Assembly: GCF_014697615.1 (NCBI RefSeq) | Contig: NZ_JACJSD010000045.1 | Span: 1 to 62,025 of the forward strand | DNA: 62,025 bases | Direction: 5' to 3' | DNA from: Nostoc sp. FACHB-280 | GTDB taxonomy: Bacteria; Cyanobacteriota; Cyanobacteriia; Cyanobacteriales; Nostocaceae | In this document: in pieces, positions 35,410 to 47,264 of the stretch | How the letters are laid out: the number at the start of each line of letters is the position of its first letter | How positions within the stretch are numbered: position 1 is the stretch's first letter | Notes under the pieces: generated by a model | Databases searched by the model: none | What the model was told of the DNA's origin: nothing | The model's input: the letters and a program-made list of their open reading frames with translations, nothing else | Made by a program: the position numbers and the translations under genes

Positions 35410-36822
35410 TTATTTACTTGCTGTTTCTACAGCCGTGGTAGATTCTGGGATGGGATTTGTGGATGAACCAAAGGCAACCCGTAAAAAAGGTGGAGCCAGA
35501 AAAGTTGTCAAAATTACCATGATAATGATCGACACCTCCAGAGGCTTATCCAAAATACCACTAGCTGATCCGATGCCAGCAAACACTAGACCGACCTCAC
35601 CTCGTGGAATCATCCCAACCCCGATCGCCACTCGATTGATGCCGGGTTGTCCAAACACTGCCCAACCTGTGATCAACTTGCCGATAATCGCCACTGCGAT
35701 CAAAAACGTTGCAATCAAAAGACCTGCCCGATTCTCCGGTACCGCTGGGTTCAAAACACCGAGGTCGGCACGCGCTCCCACCGTCACAAAAAAGACAGGT
35801 ACCAGTAAATCGGCGATCGGTTTGATTAATTCATCTAACTCGTTTCGGGGATCGGTTTCATCGAGTACCAAACCCGCTGCAAAGGCACCCAAAATCGCTT
35901 CAAGATGAATGGCATTACCTAAAAATGCCATAAAGAAAGCGAAGATGAATGCCGGAATCACAATATTTCCACGGGTTTTGAGCCGATCCACGATCGCCAC
36001 AAAACTTTTGTTAAAGACACCCCCCAACAAAATTGATCCAATCAAGAATGCCGTAGCACTGACAATCAAATAAATGACATTAGCGACATCAATCTCACCG
36101 GTTTTGGCTAAACTGGCGACTACAGCCAGGACAATAATGCCGAGGACATCATCAATCACCGCCGCGCCAACAATGATTTGCCCTTCTTTGGATTTAAGTT
36201 GACCTAACTCTGACAAAACTTTAGAGGTAATGCCAATACTTGTTGCCGTTAACGCAGCCCCCGCAAAAATCGCCGGAATGGCTGCGACATGAAAGAGTAT
36301 CATTAAACCTGCCGTACCTGCCGCAAAAGGTGCCGCGACTCCGACGCAGGCGACAACTGTGGCTTGAATTCCCACTTCCTTTAGTTGCCGCAGATCGGAT
36401 TCCAGTCCGATTTCAAACAGCAGAATAATCACACCGATTTCAGCTAGAACCGAAATCACTTCACTTTGTGACTCAAAGATTCTGGTCAGTGCATCCGGTG
36501 TTAATTGATTCAATCCTTGCAACGCCTTCATAATCACCGAGTCAGAGGCAGACAGCCCCCCTTCAGGAAAGATCACCAGATGCAACGCCGAAACGCCAAC
36601 AATCACACCGGCGACCAGTTCTCCCAGAACAGGCGGAAAATCCAAGCGTCTAGCCACCTCTGCGCCGAACTTGCTGGCCAGATAAATCACCACCAGTGTC
36701 AGCAATACGCCAGACAGAATAATCGGTGAATCCTCAGCAACAACAGTCGCTAGGAATGGCATCGGAGCCATGAGAGCGGCTATCCCCCCACTGAAAGGAG
36801 GCAGAATGTTGGACAAAATCAT
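35410..36822 (-). CDS. Cation/proton antiporter (CPA2, NapA/KefB type)
   Basis: A 470-residue membrane protein with about 12-13 helices. FPPVLGELVAGVIVGVSAL, FEIGLESDLRQLKEVG, VIDDVLGIIVLAVVASL (ion-binding Asp pair) and FVTVGARADL are CPA2 hallmarks. It lies downstream of sbtA-sbtB on the same strand, and Na+/H+ exchange would renew the Na+ gradient that SbtA uses. Ion choice (Na+ or K+) is not proved by sequence. Confidence 0.88.
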   Translation of the reverse strand: MILSNILPPFSGGIAALMAPMPFLATVVAEDSPIILSGVLLTLVVIYLASKFGAEVARRLDFPPVLGELVAGVIVGVSALHLVIFPEGGLSASDSVIMKALQGLNQLTPDALTRIFESQSEVISVLAEIGVIILLFEIGLESDLRQLKEVGIQATVVACVGVAAPFAAGTAGLMILFHVAAIPAIFAGAALTATSIGITSKVLSELGQLKSKEGQIIVGAAVIDDVLGIIVLAVVASLAKTGEIDVANVIYLIVSATAFLIGSILLGGVFNKSFVAIVDRLKTRGNIVIPAFIFAFFMAFLGNAIHLEAILGAFAAGLVLDETDPRNELDELIKPIADLLVPVFFVTVGARADLGVLNPAVPENRAGLLIATFLIAVAIIGKLITGWAVFGQPGINRVAIGVGMIPRGEVGLVFAGIGSASGILDKPLEVSIIIMVILTTFLAPPFLRVAFGSSTNPIPESTTAVETASK

Positions 36823-36932
36823 GAGTTTAAAGCGATGAAGGTTAAGGGTTTGAAGAAGTTATAAAACTGCGGGGGGAATGACTTCTGTACGAGGATCAAC
36901 GTTCTGCGGACACGAAACACTGTCACTCAAAA

Positions 36933-36952
36933 GCCGAGGTCATGACCTCGGC
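36933..36952. repeat. Perfect 20-bp palindrome between sbtB and the antiporter gene
   Basis: gccgaggtca is followed directly by its complement. With no loop it is a poor RNA hairpin apex but could be a protein site or an attenuating stem within the sbt transcript. Confidence 0.6.
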
Positions 36953-36976
36953 CTCTGGAGTCTGCTTCGTCTCGAC

Positions 36977-37327
<351 letters not shown>

Positions 37328-37393
37328 TTATGTACATTGATCTACTGGGTCTGCCGGGTCAAGGGAGTGCGACAGACCTAGACCCGTTTGGGA

Positions 37394-38503
37394 TTAGCCG
37401 CCGATCGCCTGGGCAAGCCCGACAAAGAACGGTATACACAAACCGATCGCAACTGGTGTACCAATAGCTGTGGATGCGCCTATATAGGCGGAGGGATTGG
37501 CCGACGGGATACCAGCTCGCAATGTGGGTGGCCCTGAGATGTCGGAACTGGAGGAGGCGATGACGGCCAACATTACCACACCACCCATGCTGAATCCTGC
37601 GACTTGGTGGGCAATCATGCCGAGACCGAAGGCGATTAGCCCATGCACAAACGGTGCGACCACACTATACACAACATACCACTGGGCTACCTTACGCAGT
37701 TCGCCAACCCTTGACCAAGCTTCCATACCCATGACCAGCATCAAGATTGAAAGCAAACCGCGAAAGGCGGGATCGTAGAAGCTTTTATAGACACTTTCCG
37801 GCCGGGTGAACAGTCCCAGAGCGAGGCCTAGCAACATTGCCGATAGAGCAGGCCCCCGGAGACTTTCCTCGATAATTGGCCATATCTTGACCTTATTATC
37901 CCCATCTCCCTTTTGCTGGTTGAGATACTCCTGACGGCTGCTGGGATAATCTTTTTGATCGGGATAATCGCCAGCCGTAACGGGCTGCTCAATAGCGTAG
38001 GCTGCTTCTTTACGCTTTCTCTTGTTGAGATAAATATTAGCCACAACAATTGCTGTTACGAGCGCGGGGATATCCATGAAGGGATAGAGTGCGCCAGCCC
38101 ATGCCTCGTATGAAATTTTTTGTTCTTCCAGTACAGTCAGACCGGCAGCCATTGTCGAACCACTCACGGCTCCAAACAATCCCCCAGTTGCGATCGCATC
38201 AACGACTTTGACTTTTGGCAGCTTGGCTAACGTATAGCGCGAGATGAATACAATCGTAATCCCTGTTATGACAGCAAAGATCATGGGTAACACCATCTCA
38301 GTCAGATTAGAATTACGGATCGCAATTCCACCGGTTAGACCGATTTTGGTGAGCAGCATGAAGACGATGATCGTACAAATCGACTCAGGAATGACCAATT
38401 CGCTACCGAGGGCAGCAATGATCATGCCACCAATCAAAAAGGCTAGTGTTGGGGACTGTAATTGGGCAATGAAGTCCTTCACAAACAGCGACACAAAATC
38501 CAC
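37394..38503 (-). CDS. sbtA: SbtA, sodium-dependent bicarbonate transporter
   Basis: This ten-helix inner-membrane symporter imports HCO3- with Na+ for the carbon-concentrating mechanism. TGGLFGAVSGSTMAAGLTVLEE and ASSSSDISGPPTLRAGIPSA are the SbtA substrate and Na+ motifs, and the cytosolic loop DYPDQKDYPSSRQEYLNQQ follows helix 5. I start at GTG 38503: an aggagg lies five bases upstream, and the resulting VDFVSLFVKDF matches known SbtA starts. The ATG at 38539 adds twelve non-homologous residues. It leads the sbtA-sbtB-antiporter cluster. Confidence 0.95.
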   Translation of the reverse strand: MDFVSLFVKDFIAQLQSPTLAFLIGGMIIAALGSELVIPESICTIIVFMLLTKIGLTGGIAIRNSNLTEMVLPMIFAVITGITIVFISRYTLAKLPKVKVVDAIATGGLFGAVSGSTMAAGLTVLEEQKISYEAWAGALYPFMDIPALVTAIVVANIYLNKRKRKEAAYAIEQPVTAGDYPDQKDYPSSRQEYLNQQKGDGDNKVKIWPIIEESLRGPALSAMLLGLALGLFTRPESVYKSFYDPAFRGLLSILMLVMGMEAWSRVGELRKVAQWYVVYSVVAPFVHGLIAFGLGMIAHQVAGFSMGGVVMLAVIASSSSDISGPPTLRAGIPSANPSAYIGASTAIGTPVAIGLCIPFFVGLAQAIGG

Positions 38504-39054
38504 GAATGCCTCCTTCTCCTCGGATGACGAGTATTGCAATAAATGAACTAAATGAACCGGAGGTTATTAAACCGGATGAGATTGGTGATTCCCATCATTG
38601 AGGTCAATGAACGGTATATCAAACGAACTAGAACCGACTCTTTTCATAGAAAGAATGGGTTATAGATAAAAGTCGGCTGGAAAATGGAATCTAACATCTG
38701 CGATCGCGCACTCAAATAAGTCTCAACAACAGACTGCCGAGAATGATTGCTGAGAGACTTCAAGCTCTGAAAAATTAAATCGGAATGTTAAATCATTTAG
38801 ATATTCTATTCTTAACTGTACGTCACTATGGGTAGTAATACTTACTGAGTGAGCAAGAAAAAAGTTTTTGTATGTATAGATATTCTTCTATGGTTTTTAG
38901 CTCACTGACACCACGCAGCCAGCGGTCGTCTGTCTATGTTGGAATTTCAGGAATTTAGCCGTTAAATTTGGTAGTCAATGTTGCAAATTTTAGCGATAAC
39001 TAGCCATTTTCCCAGTTAGAGCTAATAGTATGACTATGTTTTAGCGGTATAAAT
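38504..39054. other. Divergent control region of sbtA and the SLH gene
   Basis: 551 bp with no gene. It holds the aggagg of sbtA at 38509-38514 (reverse strand) and the palindrome at 38595. No terminator is expected here. Confidence 0.5.
38595..38610. promoter_or_regulatory. Palindrome tcattga-gg-tcaatga upstream of sbtA
   Basis: Perfect 7-bp arms lie about 92 bp upstream of the sbtA GTG. LysR regulators NdhR/CcmR and CmpR control CO2-response genes and bind tcaatg-like half-sites, so this is a reasonable operator candidate, unproved. Confidence 0.45.
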
Positions 39055-40839
39055 ATGCCTCAAAAATTTTACGTAAATCCTTTAACCGGAAATAGTAGTA
39101 ATCCAGGGAGCCAGCAAGCGCCATTTAAAACCATTACTCAAGCTCTCAAGGTTGCCACACCTGATACCATTATTCAACTCACAGATGGAAATTACAGCGT
39201 TACTAGTGGAGAAGTGTTTCCCTTAACAGTTCCATTTGGTGTCAAAGTCATTGGTAATGAAGCCAACAAAGGCAGCAATATATTAATTGAAGGTAGTGGT
39301 AACTATCTGAGCCGGACTTTTGCGGGTCAAAACGTCACCTTTGTGATGTTGGACGGTTCCGAACTGCGGGGAGTGACTGTGACAAATCCAGCTTCTCGTG
39401 GTAGTGGTGTTTGGTCAGAATCAACAACTCCGACCATTGCTAATTGCACCTTCAAAAATAATAAGCGTGAGGGAGTATTTGCCACTGGTGATGCGAACCC
39501 AGTAGTTCAGGGTAATGTATTTACAGAGAATGCAGCCAATGGAATTGCGATCGCTAAAAATGCCAAAGGTCAAATTCAAGATAATGCCTGCGTTAAAACA
39601 GGTTTTGGTATAGCAATTAGTGATACAGCCTCACCCACACTTTTAAATAACAAATTTACCGAAAATCGTTCTGGCATAGTCGTTTCTGGCAGCGCCCGCC
39701 CAGTATTACGTAACAATGTTAGTGAAAATAATACCGACGATGGTTTAACTGTAATTGCCACTGCCCTACCAGACTTAGGCAGTACTTCCAGTTCTGGCGG
39801 CAATATTTTCCGCAATAACGGTAAATTCGACTTACAAAATGCTAGTTCTAATAGACTAATTTCCGTGGGTAATCAAATTGACCCCAGTAAAGTTAGCGGT
39901 AATATCGAGTTTGCTAGTACTCCAATTCCCACACCAACGCCTACTCCAGTACCCACACCAGTACCGACTCCCACACCAACACCTACTCCAGTACCTACAC
40001 CAGTACCAAACCCCACGCCAACACCTACTCCAGTACCCACACCAGTACCAGTACCGACTCCCACACCTATTCCTGTACCTACGCCAACACCCACACCTGT
40101 ACCCGTACCAATACCAATACCCACACCCACACCCACGCCAGACCCAGACCCAGAACCAGACCCAGAACCAACACCAACCCCTGTACCTGTACCCACACCC
40201 ACACCCACACCCACACCCACACCAAAACCCACACCAACGCCCACACCCGCACCTATTGACTTAACCGATATTGCTAATCATTGGGCAGCAGCCTTTATCC
40301 GAGAATTAGTCAGACAAGGAATAGTTAACGGTTTTCCAGACCGCACCTTTAGACCAAATGCCACAATGACCAGGGCGCAATATGCAGCATTAATTGTCAA
40401 AGCTTTTGCACCGTCCTCAAAACGGGCAGCAACTCAATTTAAAGATGTAGCAGCTAATTTTTGGGCAGCTAAAGTCATTCAGCAAGCCTATCAAGGTCAA
40501 TTTCTCTCTGGTTTCCCAGATAACACATTCCGCCCTAACCAAAATATCCAGCGTGTACAAGTTTTGGTTTCTCTCGTAAATGGGCTAGGGTTAGGTACAG
40601 CGAGTAATGTTGCCAACGCTATCAAGATTTTCGATGACCAAGCTAAAATTCCTGACTATGCCAAAGATGAGATAGCCAAAGCAATAGATAAAAAAATTAT
40701 CGTCAATTATCCCAACCTGAAACAACTCAACCCCACCCGCGATGCCACTAGGGCAGAGGTAGCGGTAATGGTTTATCAAGCCTTGGTCGATGCTGGCCGT
40801 GTAGCTGCGATTGATTCGCAATATATTGTGAATGGTTGA
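39055..40839 (+). CDS. SLH-domain protein with DUF1565 beta-helix and Pro-Thr spacer
   Basis: Of 594 residues, 3-285 form a right-handed parallel beta-helix (DUF1565; [27 protein letters not shown], then NNxF turns). Residues 288-398 are an extended PTPTPVPTP spacer from hexamer DNA repeats. 402-590 are three SLH domains ([55 protein letters not shown]) that bind cell wall polymers. No N-terminal signal peptide is visible, which is odd for a surface protein. The role is probably envelope or sheath glycan binding. Confidence 0.9.
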   Translation: MPQKFYVNPLTGNSSNPGSQQAPFKTITQALKVATPDTIIQLTDGNYSVTSGEVFPLTVPFGVKVIGNEANKGSNILIEGSGNYLSRTFAGQNVTFVMLDGSELRGVTVTNPASRGSGVWSESTTPTIANCTFKNNKREGVFATGDANPVVQGNVFTENAANGIAIAKNAKGQIQDNACVKTGFGIAISDTASPTLLNNKFTENRSGIVVSGSARPVLRNNVSENNTDDGLTVIATALPDLGSTSSSGGNIFRNNGKFDLQNASSNRLISVGNQIDPSKVSGNIEFASTPIPTPTPTPVPTPVPTPTPTPTPVPTPVPNPTPTPTPVPTPVPVPTPTPIPVPTPTPTPVPVPIPIPTPTPTPDPDPEPDPEPTPTPVPVPTPTPTPTPTPKPTPTPTPAPIDLTDIANHWAAAFIRELVRQGIVNGFPDRTFRPNATMTRAQYAALIVKAFAPSSKRAATQFKDVAANFWAAKVIQQAYQGQFLSGFPDNTFRPNQNIQRVQVLVSLVNGLGLGTASNVANAIKIFDDQAKIPDYAKDEIAKAIDKKIIVNYPNLKQLNPTRDATRAEVAVMVYQALVDAGRVAAIDSQYIVNG

Positions 40840-40956
40840 TTAAAACACACAGGGGTGTAGAGGTGTAAGGTAAGAAAAGTATTGAGTTCTAAAAAACACT
40901 AATCCCTAGCCTTTAGCCTCTCATCCCTATTCCATTCACACAATCTCTGATGTTTT

Positions 40957-41196
40957 ATGTCTGAACAAAAACCTTTAAATCCTTGGGATTATAAACCTTG
41001 GTGGTGTCAACCTTGGTCTATAGTTTTGACATCTGTAATCTTGATTAGTGGTAGTTGGTTTTTATTTAAAATTATTTGGTTAACAATCCTTGTGTCTATT
41101 CCTGTACTTTCTTGGATGGGCTTTTTTGTATTTATTTGGCCACAGTTAATGATTCGCAGTGGAATTTTAGAATCATATCAAAAGGAAAATTCTTGA
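40957..41196 (+). CDS. Small two-helix membrane protein (79 aa)
   Basis: The N-terminal NPWDYKPWWCQPWSI motif and two hydrophobic segments (about 22-45 and 47-65) suggest a conserved cyanobacterial small membrane protein (it resembles DUF6737, by memory). Function unknown. It is monocistronic and convergent with the next gene. Confidence 0.75.
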   Translation: MSEQKPLNPWDYKPWWCQPWSIVLTSVILISGSWFLFKIIWLTILVSIPVLSWMGFFVFIWPQLMIRSGILESYQKENS

Positions 41197-41241
41197 AGAA
41201 GAACTCAGAAGTTAAAATTCCACTCAATTACTATATGAGCT

Positions 41242-42525
41242 TTAAGTTGCAAATGGAAGTGCAATTATAAATTCTGTACCTTTGCCCAAAACCGAGTAGC
41301 AACTTAGCTTGCCACCATGACTTTCTTCCACAATTTGTCGAGCGATCGCCAGTCCTAATCCAGTTCCTTTACCTATAGGTTTTGTTGTAAATAAATGGTC
41401 AAATATTTTTTGTTTGACCTCATCACTCATACCTTTACCGTTATCAGCAATTGAAATTTTTACATATTGATTGTCTACAAATGTTTTGATAGTAATAATG
41501 TTAGGATTTTCTTTGATTTCTGCAAAGCTGCGTCCGGTATTAGATTCATCTAACACATCTATAGCATTCGCCAAAATATTGATAAATACTTGATTTAATT
41601 GTCCGGGGAAACATTCAATATAGGGTAAATCTCCATAATCAGTAATTACTTGAATTTCGGGACGTGATTGATTAGCTTGGAGACGATATTTTAAAATTAA
41701 CAGAGTACTATCAATACCTTCGTGTAAATCGGCTAAAACTTGTGATTCTGTATCATTTCTCGAAAAAACTCGCAGACTATCGCTAATTTTTTGGATGCGT
41801 TGTACAGCTGCTTGCATCGAGTGAACAATTTTAGGTAAATCGTCGCAAATATATTCTAGGTCGATTTTTTTGGCATGGTGAATAATTTTAGAATTGGGCT
41901 GTTTATACTCTTGTTGATAACAACGTAAATGTGCTAATAAATCATGGACAAATTCATGGGTATTGACTAAACTACCGTTGAGAAAACCCAAAGGATTGTT
42001 GATTTCGTGGGCAACTCCAGCTACTAAGTTGCCAAGACTTGACATTTTTTCGGACTGGACTAATTGCAACTGAGATTGCTTGAGTTGTTCTAGAGTTATT
42101 TGCAATTCATGAGTACGTTCGGCAATCTGGTTTTCTAAGTTTTGATTCCATTGTCGTAATTGAATGTGAGTTTTTACCCTAGCTAGTAGTTCTTTTTCTT
42201 GGAAAGGCTTAGTAATGTAATCGACTGCGCCCAAATCAAAGCCTTTGATTTTACTTTCAGTATCACTGAGGGCGGTCATAAAAATCACTGGAATTGATGC
42301 TGTTTGGGGATTGGCTTTGAGTTGCTGACAGGTGCTAAAACCATCAATTCCTGGCATTTGAACATCAAGCAAAATTAAATCGGGTGGATGGGTATTGACT
42401 AATTTAAGAGCGCGATCGCCACTAATGGCTGTAGCAATATCAAAACCTGCATCTTCTAGAACTTGGCTGACAACTTCCAAATTTGCCACTGTGTCATCAA
42501 CTACCAGAATTACCCCTTTACTCAT
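41242..42525 (-). CDS. Receiver-histidine kinase fusion
   Basis: Residues 5-120 are a REC domain ([10 protein letters not shown], phospho-Asp in [10 protein letters not shown], Lys in DYITKPF). A coiled coil follows, then HisKA with [18 protein letters not shown] and HATPase_c ([17 protein letters not shown]). It is cytosolic. It overlaps the upstream hybrid kinase by 8 bases and probably receives its phosphate to form a relay. Confidence 0.9.
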   Translation of the reverse strand: MSKGVILVVDDTVANLEVVSQVLEDAGFDIATAISGDRALKLVNTHPPDLILLDVQMPGIDGFSTCQQLKANPQTASIPVIFMTALSDTESKIKGFDLGAVDYITKPFQEKELLARVKTHIQLRQWNQNLENQIAERTHELQITLEQLKQSQLQLVQSEKMSSLGNLVAGVAHEINNPLGFLNGSLVNTHEFVHDLLAHLRCYQQEYKQPNSKIIHHAKKIDLEYICDDLPKIVHSMQAAVQRIQKISDSLRVFSRNDTESQVLADLHEGIDSTLLILKYRLQANQSRPEIQVITDYGDLPYIECFPGQLNQVFINILANAIDVLDESNTGRSFAEIKENPNIITIKTFVDNQYVKISIADNGKGMSDEVKQKIFDHLFTTKPIGKGTGLGLAIARQIVEESHGGKLSCYSVLGKGTEFIIALPFAT

Positions 42526-45064
42526 GATGCTGTACCTCTATTAAGTACTTGTTGAGTAATGATTCAATCTCATCACCTTGATGTTGTTTAGCTAAGGTAA
42601 TGATAGGAGTTGCAAAGCCAAAATAAGTATTATCCTGGTCAATCAGAGACTCTAAATGTTCGCGGAGTTTTCTGAGTTTTCCTTGTTGAGTTAATTCCAA
42701 CAAAAGTTGCAGTACTTCCCCAGCAGGTAAGACAATTTTGTTTTGTGCGTTGACTTCCTTAACTGCATTATCTGATGCTTCGTAGCACCATTCCAAGTCA
42801 AGGTGATGTGCCAGGAGTTTAAATAACTCTTGTGCATCAACGGGTTTGGGTAAAAAGTCATTTCCTCCAGCATCAATCGCCATTTGCTGATCCATCTGGG
42901 TGACAGATGCAGAAGAAACGATAATTTTTTGCTGTTGCAGTGCGGGAGAACGTCGAACTTGTTTCAGCATTTCAAAGCCATTCATCACAGGCATAACTAA
43001 ATCAGTAATGACTAAATCAGGCTGCAAAGATGCGATTAACTCTATCCCTTGCTGTCCGTTTTCCGCTTCACTGACATCAAAACCTAATGGTTGCAGGAGA
43101 TTCACTAAAACTCCGCGATTTTCCCAGCGATCATCTACAACCAGCAAACGACGACGTTCTCCTTGATAACTGACGATGTTTAGACCATGATTGTTGATAC
43201 TTTGCTGTACCCAATCTTGAGCGATCGCTAAGGTAAGTTCAAAGTAAAAATCGCTACCTACACCTAACTGACTTTTAACTTGAATTTGTCCACCCATGAG
43301 TTGTACAATTTGTTGGCTAATGGCGAGTCCTAATCCTGTCCCTTCTACTTGACGTTTGCGATCGCCCACTTGCTCAAAGGCTTGAAACAAATTATTTAAG
43401 TGTTCTGGTGCAATACCTACCCCAGTATCTGCCACTTGAAATTTTACTTTGATAGAGTGGCGATCATGTTGTAGTTCAGTAACTTGGACTTGTAATGTCA
43501 CAGAACCTTGATCTGTAAACTTAATGGCATTCCCAATCAAGTTAATCAACACCTGACGCAAACGTTTTTCATCGGTGTAGATTCCTTCAGGTAAGCTTGC
43601 GTCGGGTTCGTAGATGAAATCAATTCCCTTTTGTTCGGCTCGAATCTTACAAAGTTCTACAACTCCTTGTAATAAGGAAGGAAAATGTAATGCTTTGGGT
43701 GTGAGTTCGAGCTTACGTGCTTCAATTTTGGAGAGGTCGAGGACATCGTTAATTAAAGTCAGTAAATGTGTACCGCATTGGTGAATAATGCTAATCCCAT
43801 GTTGTTCTTTACTAGACAAAGTTTTAGAACGACTTAAAATTTGGGCATAGCCAATAATCCCATTCAATGGTGTGCGTAGTTCATGGCTCATGTTAGCCAA
43901 AAACTCGCTTTTGGCTTGGTTGGCGATATTTGCCGATTCCTTAGCTTGCTGCAATTGCAATTTTTCAACTTCGGCTTGAGTTAACTGAGCATTGCGTTCT
44001 AAAATGTTCCGCTCTACCCTTCCTAAGAAAATGTAAAATAACCCAAATAAAGTAGAACCAATAATTAATGAAACCAGGGAAACCAGCATCATCGATTGCT
44101 GGGCAGCTTGTTCAATATTAGAAATGTCTTTCAAAATGATGATATGCCCCAAATTCCGACCATCAATGTCTATCAAGGGCAGAAATGCAATCTGGATACT
44201 GCGTCCACCATCTTTAAAAATCCGAATTAATTCAGTTTTGGCATTGGCTTTGCTAATCTCTTGATTAATATTTGCTGGCAAATTAGCTACTGTTTTATCA
44301 ACAATTACATAACTAGGAAAATCATTCCAGTTAGATTGATAACCTAGTTTTTTGTTGCGATTTTCCCATTCATCTTGCTTGAGAAATCGCTTATCCATTG
44401 CCATAACTAAATCTACATCTAAAATTTTGTGGACTTTTTGGGCAATATCTTGAAATTCCACACCTAATTCTAAATATCCAATCAGTTCTTCTTGATCAGG
44501 TTTGGCGAACAAATCACTATCTTGGCGTTCGGTAAAATCAATGTGCCAAGGATAGACCGATCGCAATACCGGATTACCCGTTGGCCCTTGCTCTAAACCT
44601 GCACTGGGTTTACCAGTCTGCTCGGCTCGTTGTAGGGTAATCCGGTTAATGCGATCGCCAAAAGTATCTTTATGAAGTCGTAAAAAATTAATTCGATCAG
44701 GCTGGTGAAAATAAAAATGGGTAATCTGATTTTGTTGACGCAGGCGTTCATATAAAGGTTTGATTTTTGCTCGCAAAATATTGCGATCGCGCTGTTTGAA
44801 GATATTCGTGATTTGCAAATCTCGAATCAACACCTCTTGTGCTGCATTCATTGTCTGAACATCACGAGCCATTTCTTCATGAAATAAGTCTTTGACTCGC
44901 TGCGCTGTTGTTGTATGATTTTCTTTGATACGTTGTTGTTGCTGATGATAAAAAGCTGCTAAAAAAGACCCCTGTAACAGACAAATCGCTATCATTAAAG
45001 GGGTCAAAAGCCTCTGGCGTAAATTTGAATTTTGCTGTTGGTCAAGCCTAATTTCATTACCCAT
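42518..45064 (-). CDS. Membrane hybrid histidine kinase
   Basis: Layout of the 848 residues: TM1 (about 19-40); a periplasmic double-Cache-like sensor (about 45-310; [17 protein letters not shown]); TM2 (about 325-350); HisKA with phospho-His in [17 protein letters not shown]; HATPase_c ([16 protein letters not shown]); REC with Asp in [16 protein letters not shown]; and a short helical tail without a clear HPt motif. It overlaps the downstream kinase start, so translation is coupled. Confidence 0.9.
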   Translation of the reverse strand: MGNEIRLDQQQNSNLRQRLLTPLMIAICLLQGSFLAAFYHQQQQRIKENHTTTAQRVKDLFHEEMARDVQTMNAAQEVLIRDLQITNIFKQRDRNILRAKIKPLYERLRQQNQITHFYFHQPDRINFLRLHKDTFGDRINRITLQRAEQTGKPSAGLEQGPTGNPVLRSVYPWHIDFTERQDSDLFAKPDQEELIGYLELGVEFQDIAQKVHKILDVDLVMAMDKRFLKQDEWENRNKKLGYQSNWNDFPSYVIVDKTVANLPANINQEISKANAKTELIRIFKDGGRSIQIAFLPLIDIDGRNLGHIIILKDISNIEQAAQQSMMLVSLVSLIIGSTLFGLFYIFLGRVERNILERNAQLTQAEVEKLQLQQAKESANIANQAKSEFLANMSHELRTPLNGIIGYAQILSRSKTLSSKEQHGISIIHQCGTHLLTLINDVLDLSKIEARKLELTPKALHFPSLLQGVVELCKIRAEQKGIDFIYEPDASLPEGIYTDEKRLRQVLINLIGNAIKFTDQGSVTLQVQVTELQHDRHSIKVKFQVADTGVGIAPEHLNNLFQAFEQVGDRKRQVEGTGLGLAISQQIVQLMGGQIQVKSQLGVGSDFYFELTLAIAQDWVQQSINNHGLNIVSYQGERRRLLVVDDRWENRGVLVNLLQPLGFDVSEAENGQQGIELIASLQPDLVITDLVMPVMNGFEMLKQVRRSPALQQQKIIVSSASVTQMDQQMAIDAGGNDFLPKPVDAQELFKLLAHHLDLEWCYEASDNAVKEVNAQNKIVLPAGEVLQLLLELTQQGKLRKLREHLESLIDQDNTYFGFATPIITLAKQHQGDEIESLLNKYLIEVQHHE

Positions 45065-45361
45065 TTTTTATCTATTCACTTGAAATCTGTTGTAATTACC
45101 GAGAAAGATTAGGTACTTCCTTATTATTCCCGTCTCTAACCTGCAACAAACATCAAGTAGCGATTTACTCAAGTGCAACCATTGAAATTTTCCGCAAAAC
45201 TTACCATGCTTTTGTCTGTGTAATACTGCGTTGATATCGTCTCTGAATGTAGATGCAATTTAGCCATTATGGTACAAATTTGTCTGCACAGCCTCTACAG
45301 AATTTATCAGATAAAATTTTCATCTTCACTCTCCTTTGAATGCTAATTTTCTAGGGAAGAC
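45065..45361. other. Intergenic region between PBP2 and the hybrid kinase gene
   Basis: No gene is seen. It contains the upstream region of the hybrid kinase, AT-rich. Confidence 0.45.
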
Positions 45362-45413
45362 AGTCATTGGTCATTTGTTCTTTATTCTTTGCAAATACAA
45401 ATGACCAATGACT
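45362..45413. terminator. 17-bp perfect inverted repeat after the PBP2 gene
   Basis: agtcattggtcatttgt (45362-45378) pairs exactly with 45397-45413 across an 18-nt loop. It is made of ggtcatt heptamers like those at 48624 and 49109. It lies 10 bp beyond the PBP2 stop, so it may end the transcript. Confidence 0.65.
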
Positions 45414-45422
45414 AATTTCGTA

Positions 45423-47264
45423 TTAGTCGCCGTTACCCGCAGTAGCATTTGGAGAATTGGCTGATTCTGATTTTTGGTATTTACCTGGATATTTGTGTTG
45501 GAAATATGCTTCCAATACTTGTAAAACCATTGGGCCGCAGACTGTACCACCATGATCTCCAGAATTTTCGCCAAAGGCGACAACGGTAATTTCTGGGCGA
45601 TCGCTTGGGGCATAAGCACCAAACCAAGTATGATTAGGCCGACCAATACCAGCTTCAGCTGTACCACTCTTACCAGAGGCGGGGGCGATTGTTGGCAGAT
45701 TTAAGCGTTTCCCTGTCCCTTCAGTAATTACCTTCCGCAGTCCATCACGCAGAACATTAATAGTTGACTGCTTCATATTTAAAGATTCGCGCCAACTTTT
45801 CGCTTCTTCGTTATCTTTCAAAAAATGCGGCTTGACACGATATCCCCCATTGGCGGGAACAGAAAACATAATTGCTGATTGCAGTGGTGTCACCTGTAAA
45901 GCACCTTGACCAATAGACATATTAATTGTGTCGCCCACAGTCCAAGGTATCTTCCAAGCTTTTTGTTTCCAATTTTCATCGGGAACCAAACCCTTAGTTT
46001 CTTCACTGGGGAATTCAATTCCTGTTTTTTGACCGAAACCGTACTTCTGCGCCCATGCAATTAAAGTCGGGCCACCAACACCTTTACCGACTTGATAAAA
46101 GAATGTATCACTACTCATCGCGATCGCTCTAGGAAATCCCAAAGGTCCAAATCCTGCATGGTTCCATTCCCCAAAAGTTACACCACCAACAGTCAACGAA
46201 CCATAGGTTTGCAGCACCGTTCCAGGGGAAAATTTACCCGATTCTAACCCCGCCGTTGTGGTGACAATTTTGAAAGTACTCGCAGGCGGAAAAGCACTTA
46301 AAGCCCGATTAACTAAAGGATGGTCTTTTCCTTGCACACTTTCCCAATCTTTTTCGGAGAGTTTTTGCTTAGAAAAAATATTCGGGTCGAAATTGGGATG
46401 AGATACCATCGCTAAAACTGCGCCATTTTTGGGATCAAGGGCGACAATTGCACCTTGATATTTGCCTAAAGCTTTATCTGCGGCTTTTTGCAGTTCCCAA
46501 TCTATAGTTAAATGCAAATCTTTGCCAGATTTCGCTTGTTTTTCCCCTAAAATGCGGATTGGGCGACCTGCGCCATCCACTTCCACTTGCTGACCACCCC
46601 ATTCGCCGCGTAAGGTCGTCTCATAAGCTTTTTCTATCCCCATCTGACCAATCACATCACCCAGACGATAGCCTTCTTTCTGCTTATCTTTTAACTGTTC
46701 GGGGGTGAGTTCTCGTGTATAACCCAGTACATGGGCTAATTCTTGACCATGTGGATAGTAGCGTACTGCATCTGTGTTAATTTCTACATCTTTCAGTTCG
46801 TTTTCATACTCTTTTAAAGCTGTAATTTGGGCTTCGCTGACATCACGCGCAATCCGAATCAAGGAAGCCGAGTTAGCGCCAGCCGCATCCAGTTTCTTTT
46901 CCATTTCTTCTTGGGAAATACCCAGAATCTTGGATAATCGTGGCGCGACTACTGACCAAGATGGTTTAGTGTGGGCCAGCGGCCACAAATATACAGAATG
47001 GGGATATCGAGTAGTAGCTAATAACTTCCCATTTCGGTCAAAAATATTACCTCGTTCTGGTTGTTTGAGAATGGTGCGAACGCGGTTAGATTCGGCACGT
47101 TTTCGCAGTTGAGATCCTTCGACGATTTGTAAATATGCTAATCGTGCTTCAATCCCAACCAGAGTCAATAAAGTGAACCCAATTAAAAATATTGATTGAA
47201 TACCGCGTCCAACAGTCCGTGTATCTTTTCTGCCGTTCGATAAAGGTGATGAAAATAACGCCAT
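45423..47264 (-). CDS. mrdA: Penicillin-binding protein 2 (elongasome transpeptidase)
   Basis: The 613-residue class B PBP crosslinks peptidoglycan in lateral wall growth. It has one N-terminal membrane helix (SIFLIGFTLLTLVGIEARL), a dimer domain with RGNIFDRNGKLLA, and the transpeptidase domain with active Ser in PPASTFKIVTT, a SSDTFFYQVG motif and KSGTAEAG. I start at ATG 47264 (MALFSSPLSNGRK). The frame opens earlier at 47420 but those 52 residues are unlike PBP2. Confidence 0.93.
   Translation of the reverse strand: MALFSSPLSNGRKDTRTVGRGIQSIFLIGFTLLTLVGIEARLAYLQIVEGSQLRKRAESNRVRTILKQPERGNIFDRNGKLLATTRYPHSVYLWPLAHTKPSWSVVAPRLSKILGISQEEMEKKLDAAGANSASLIRIARDVSEAQITALKEYENELKDVEINTDAVRYYPHGQELAHVLGYTRELTPEQLKDKQKEGYRLGDVIGQMGIEKAYETTLRGEWGGQQVEVDGAGRPIRILGEKQAKSGKDLHLTIDWELQKAADKALGKYQGAIVALDPKNGAVLAMVSHPNFDPNIFSKQKLSEKDWESVQGKDHPLVNRALSAFPPASTFKIVTTTAGLESGKFSPGTVLQTYGSLTVGGVTFGEWNHAGFGPLGFPRAIAMSSDTFFYQVGKGVGGPTLIAWAQKYGFGQKTGIEFPSEETKGLVPDENWKQKAWKIPWTVGDTINMSIGQGALQVTPLQSAIMFSVPANGGYRVKPHFLKDNEEAKSWRESLNMKQSTINVLRDGLRKVITEGTGKRLNLPTIAPASGKSGTAEAGIGRPNHTWFGAYAPSDRPEITVVAFGENSGDHGGTVCGPMVLQVLEAYFQHKYPGKYQKSESANSPNATAGNGD

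Noticed and set aside
39873-40244. Minus-strand frame coding a long Gly-Val repeat protein
   Set aside because: It is the antisense reading of the Pro-Thr-Pro-Val hexamer repeats of the SLH gene, with no start context or folded part.
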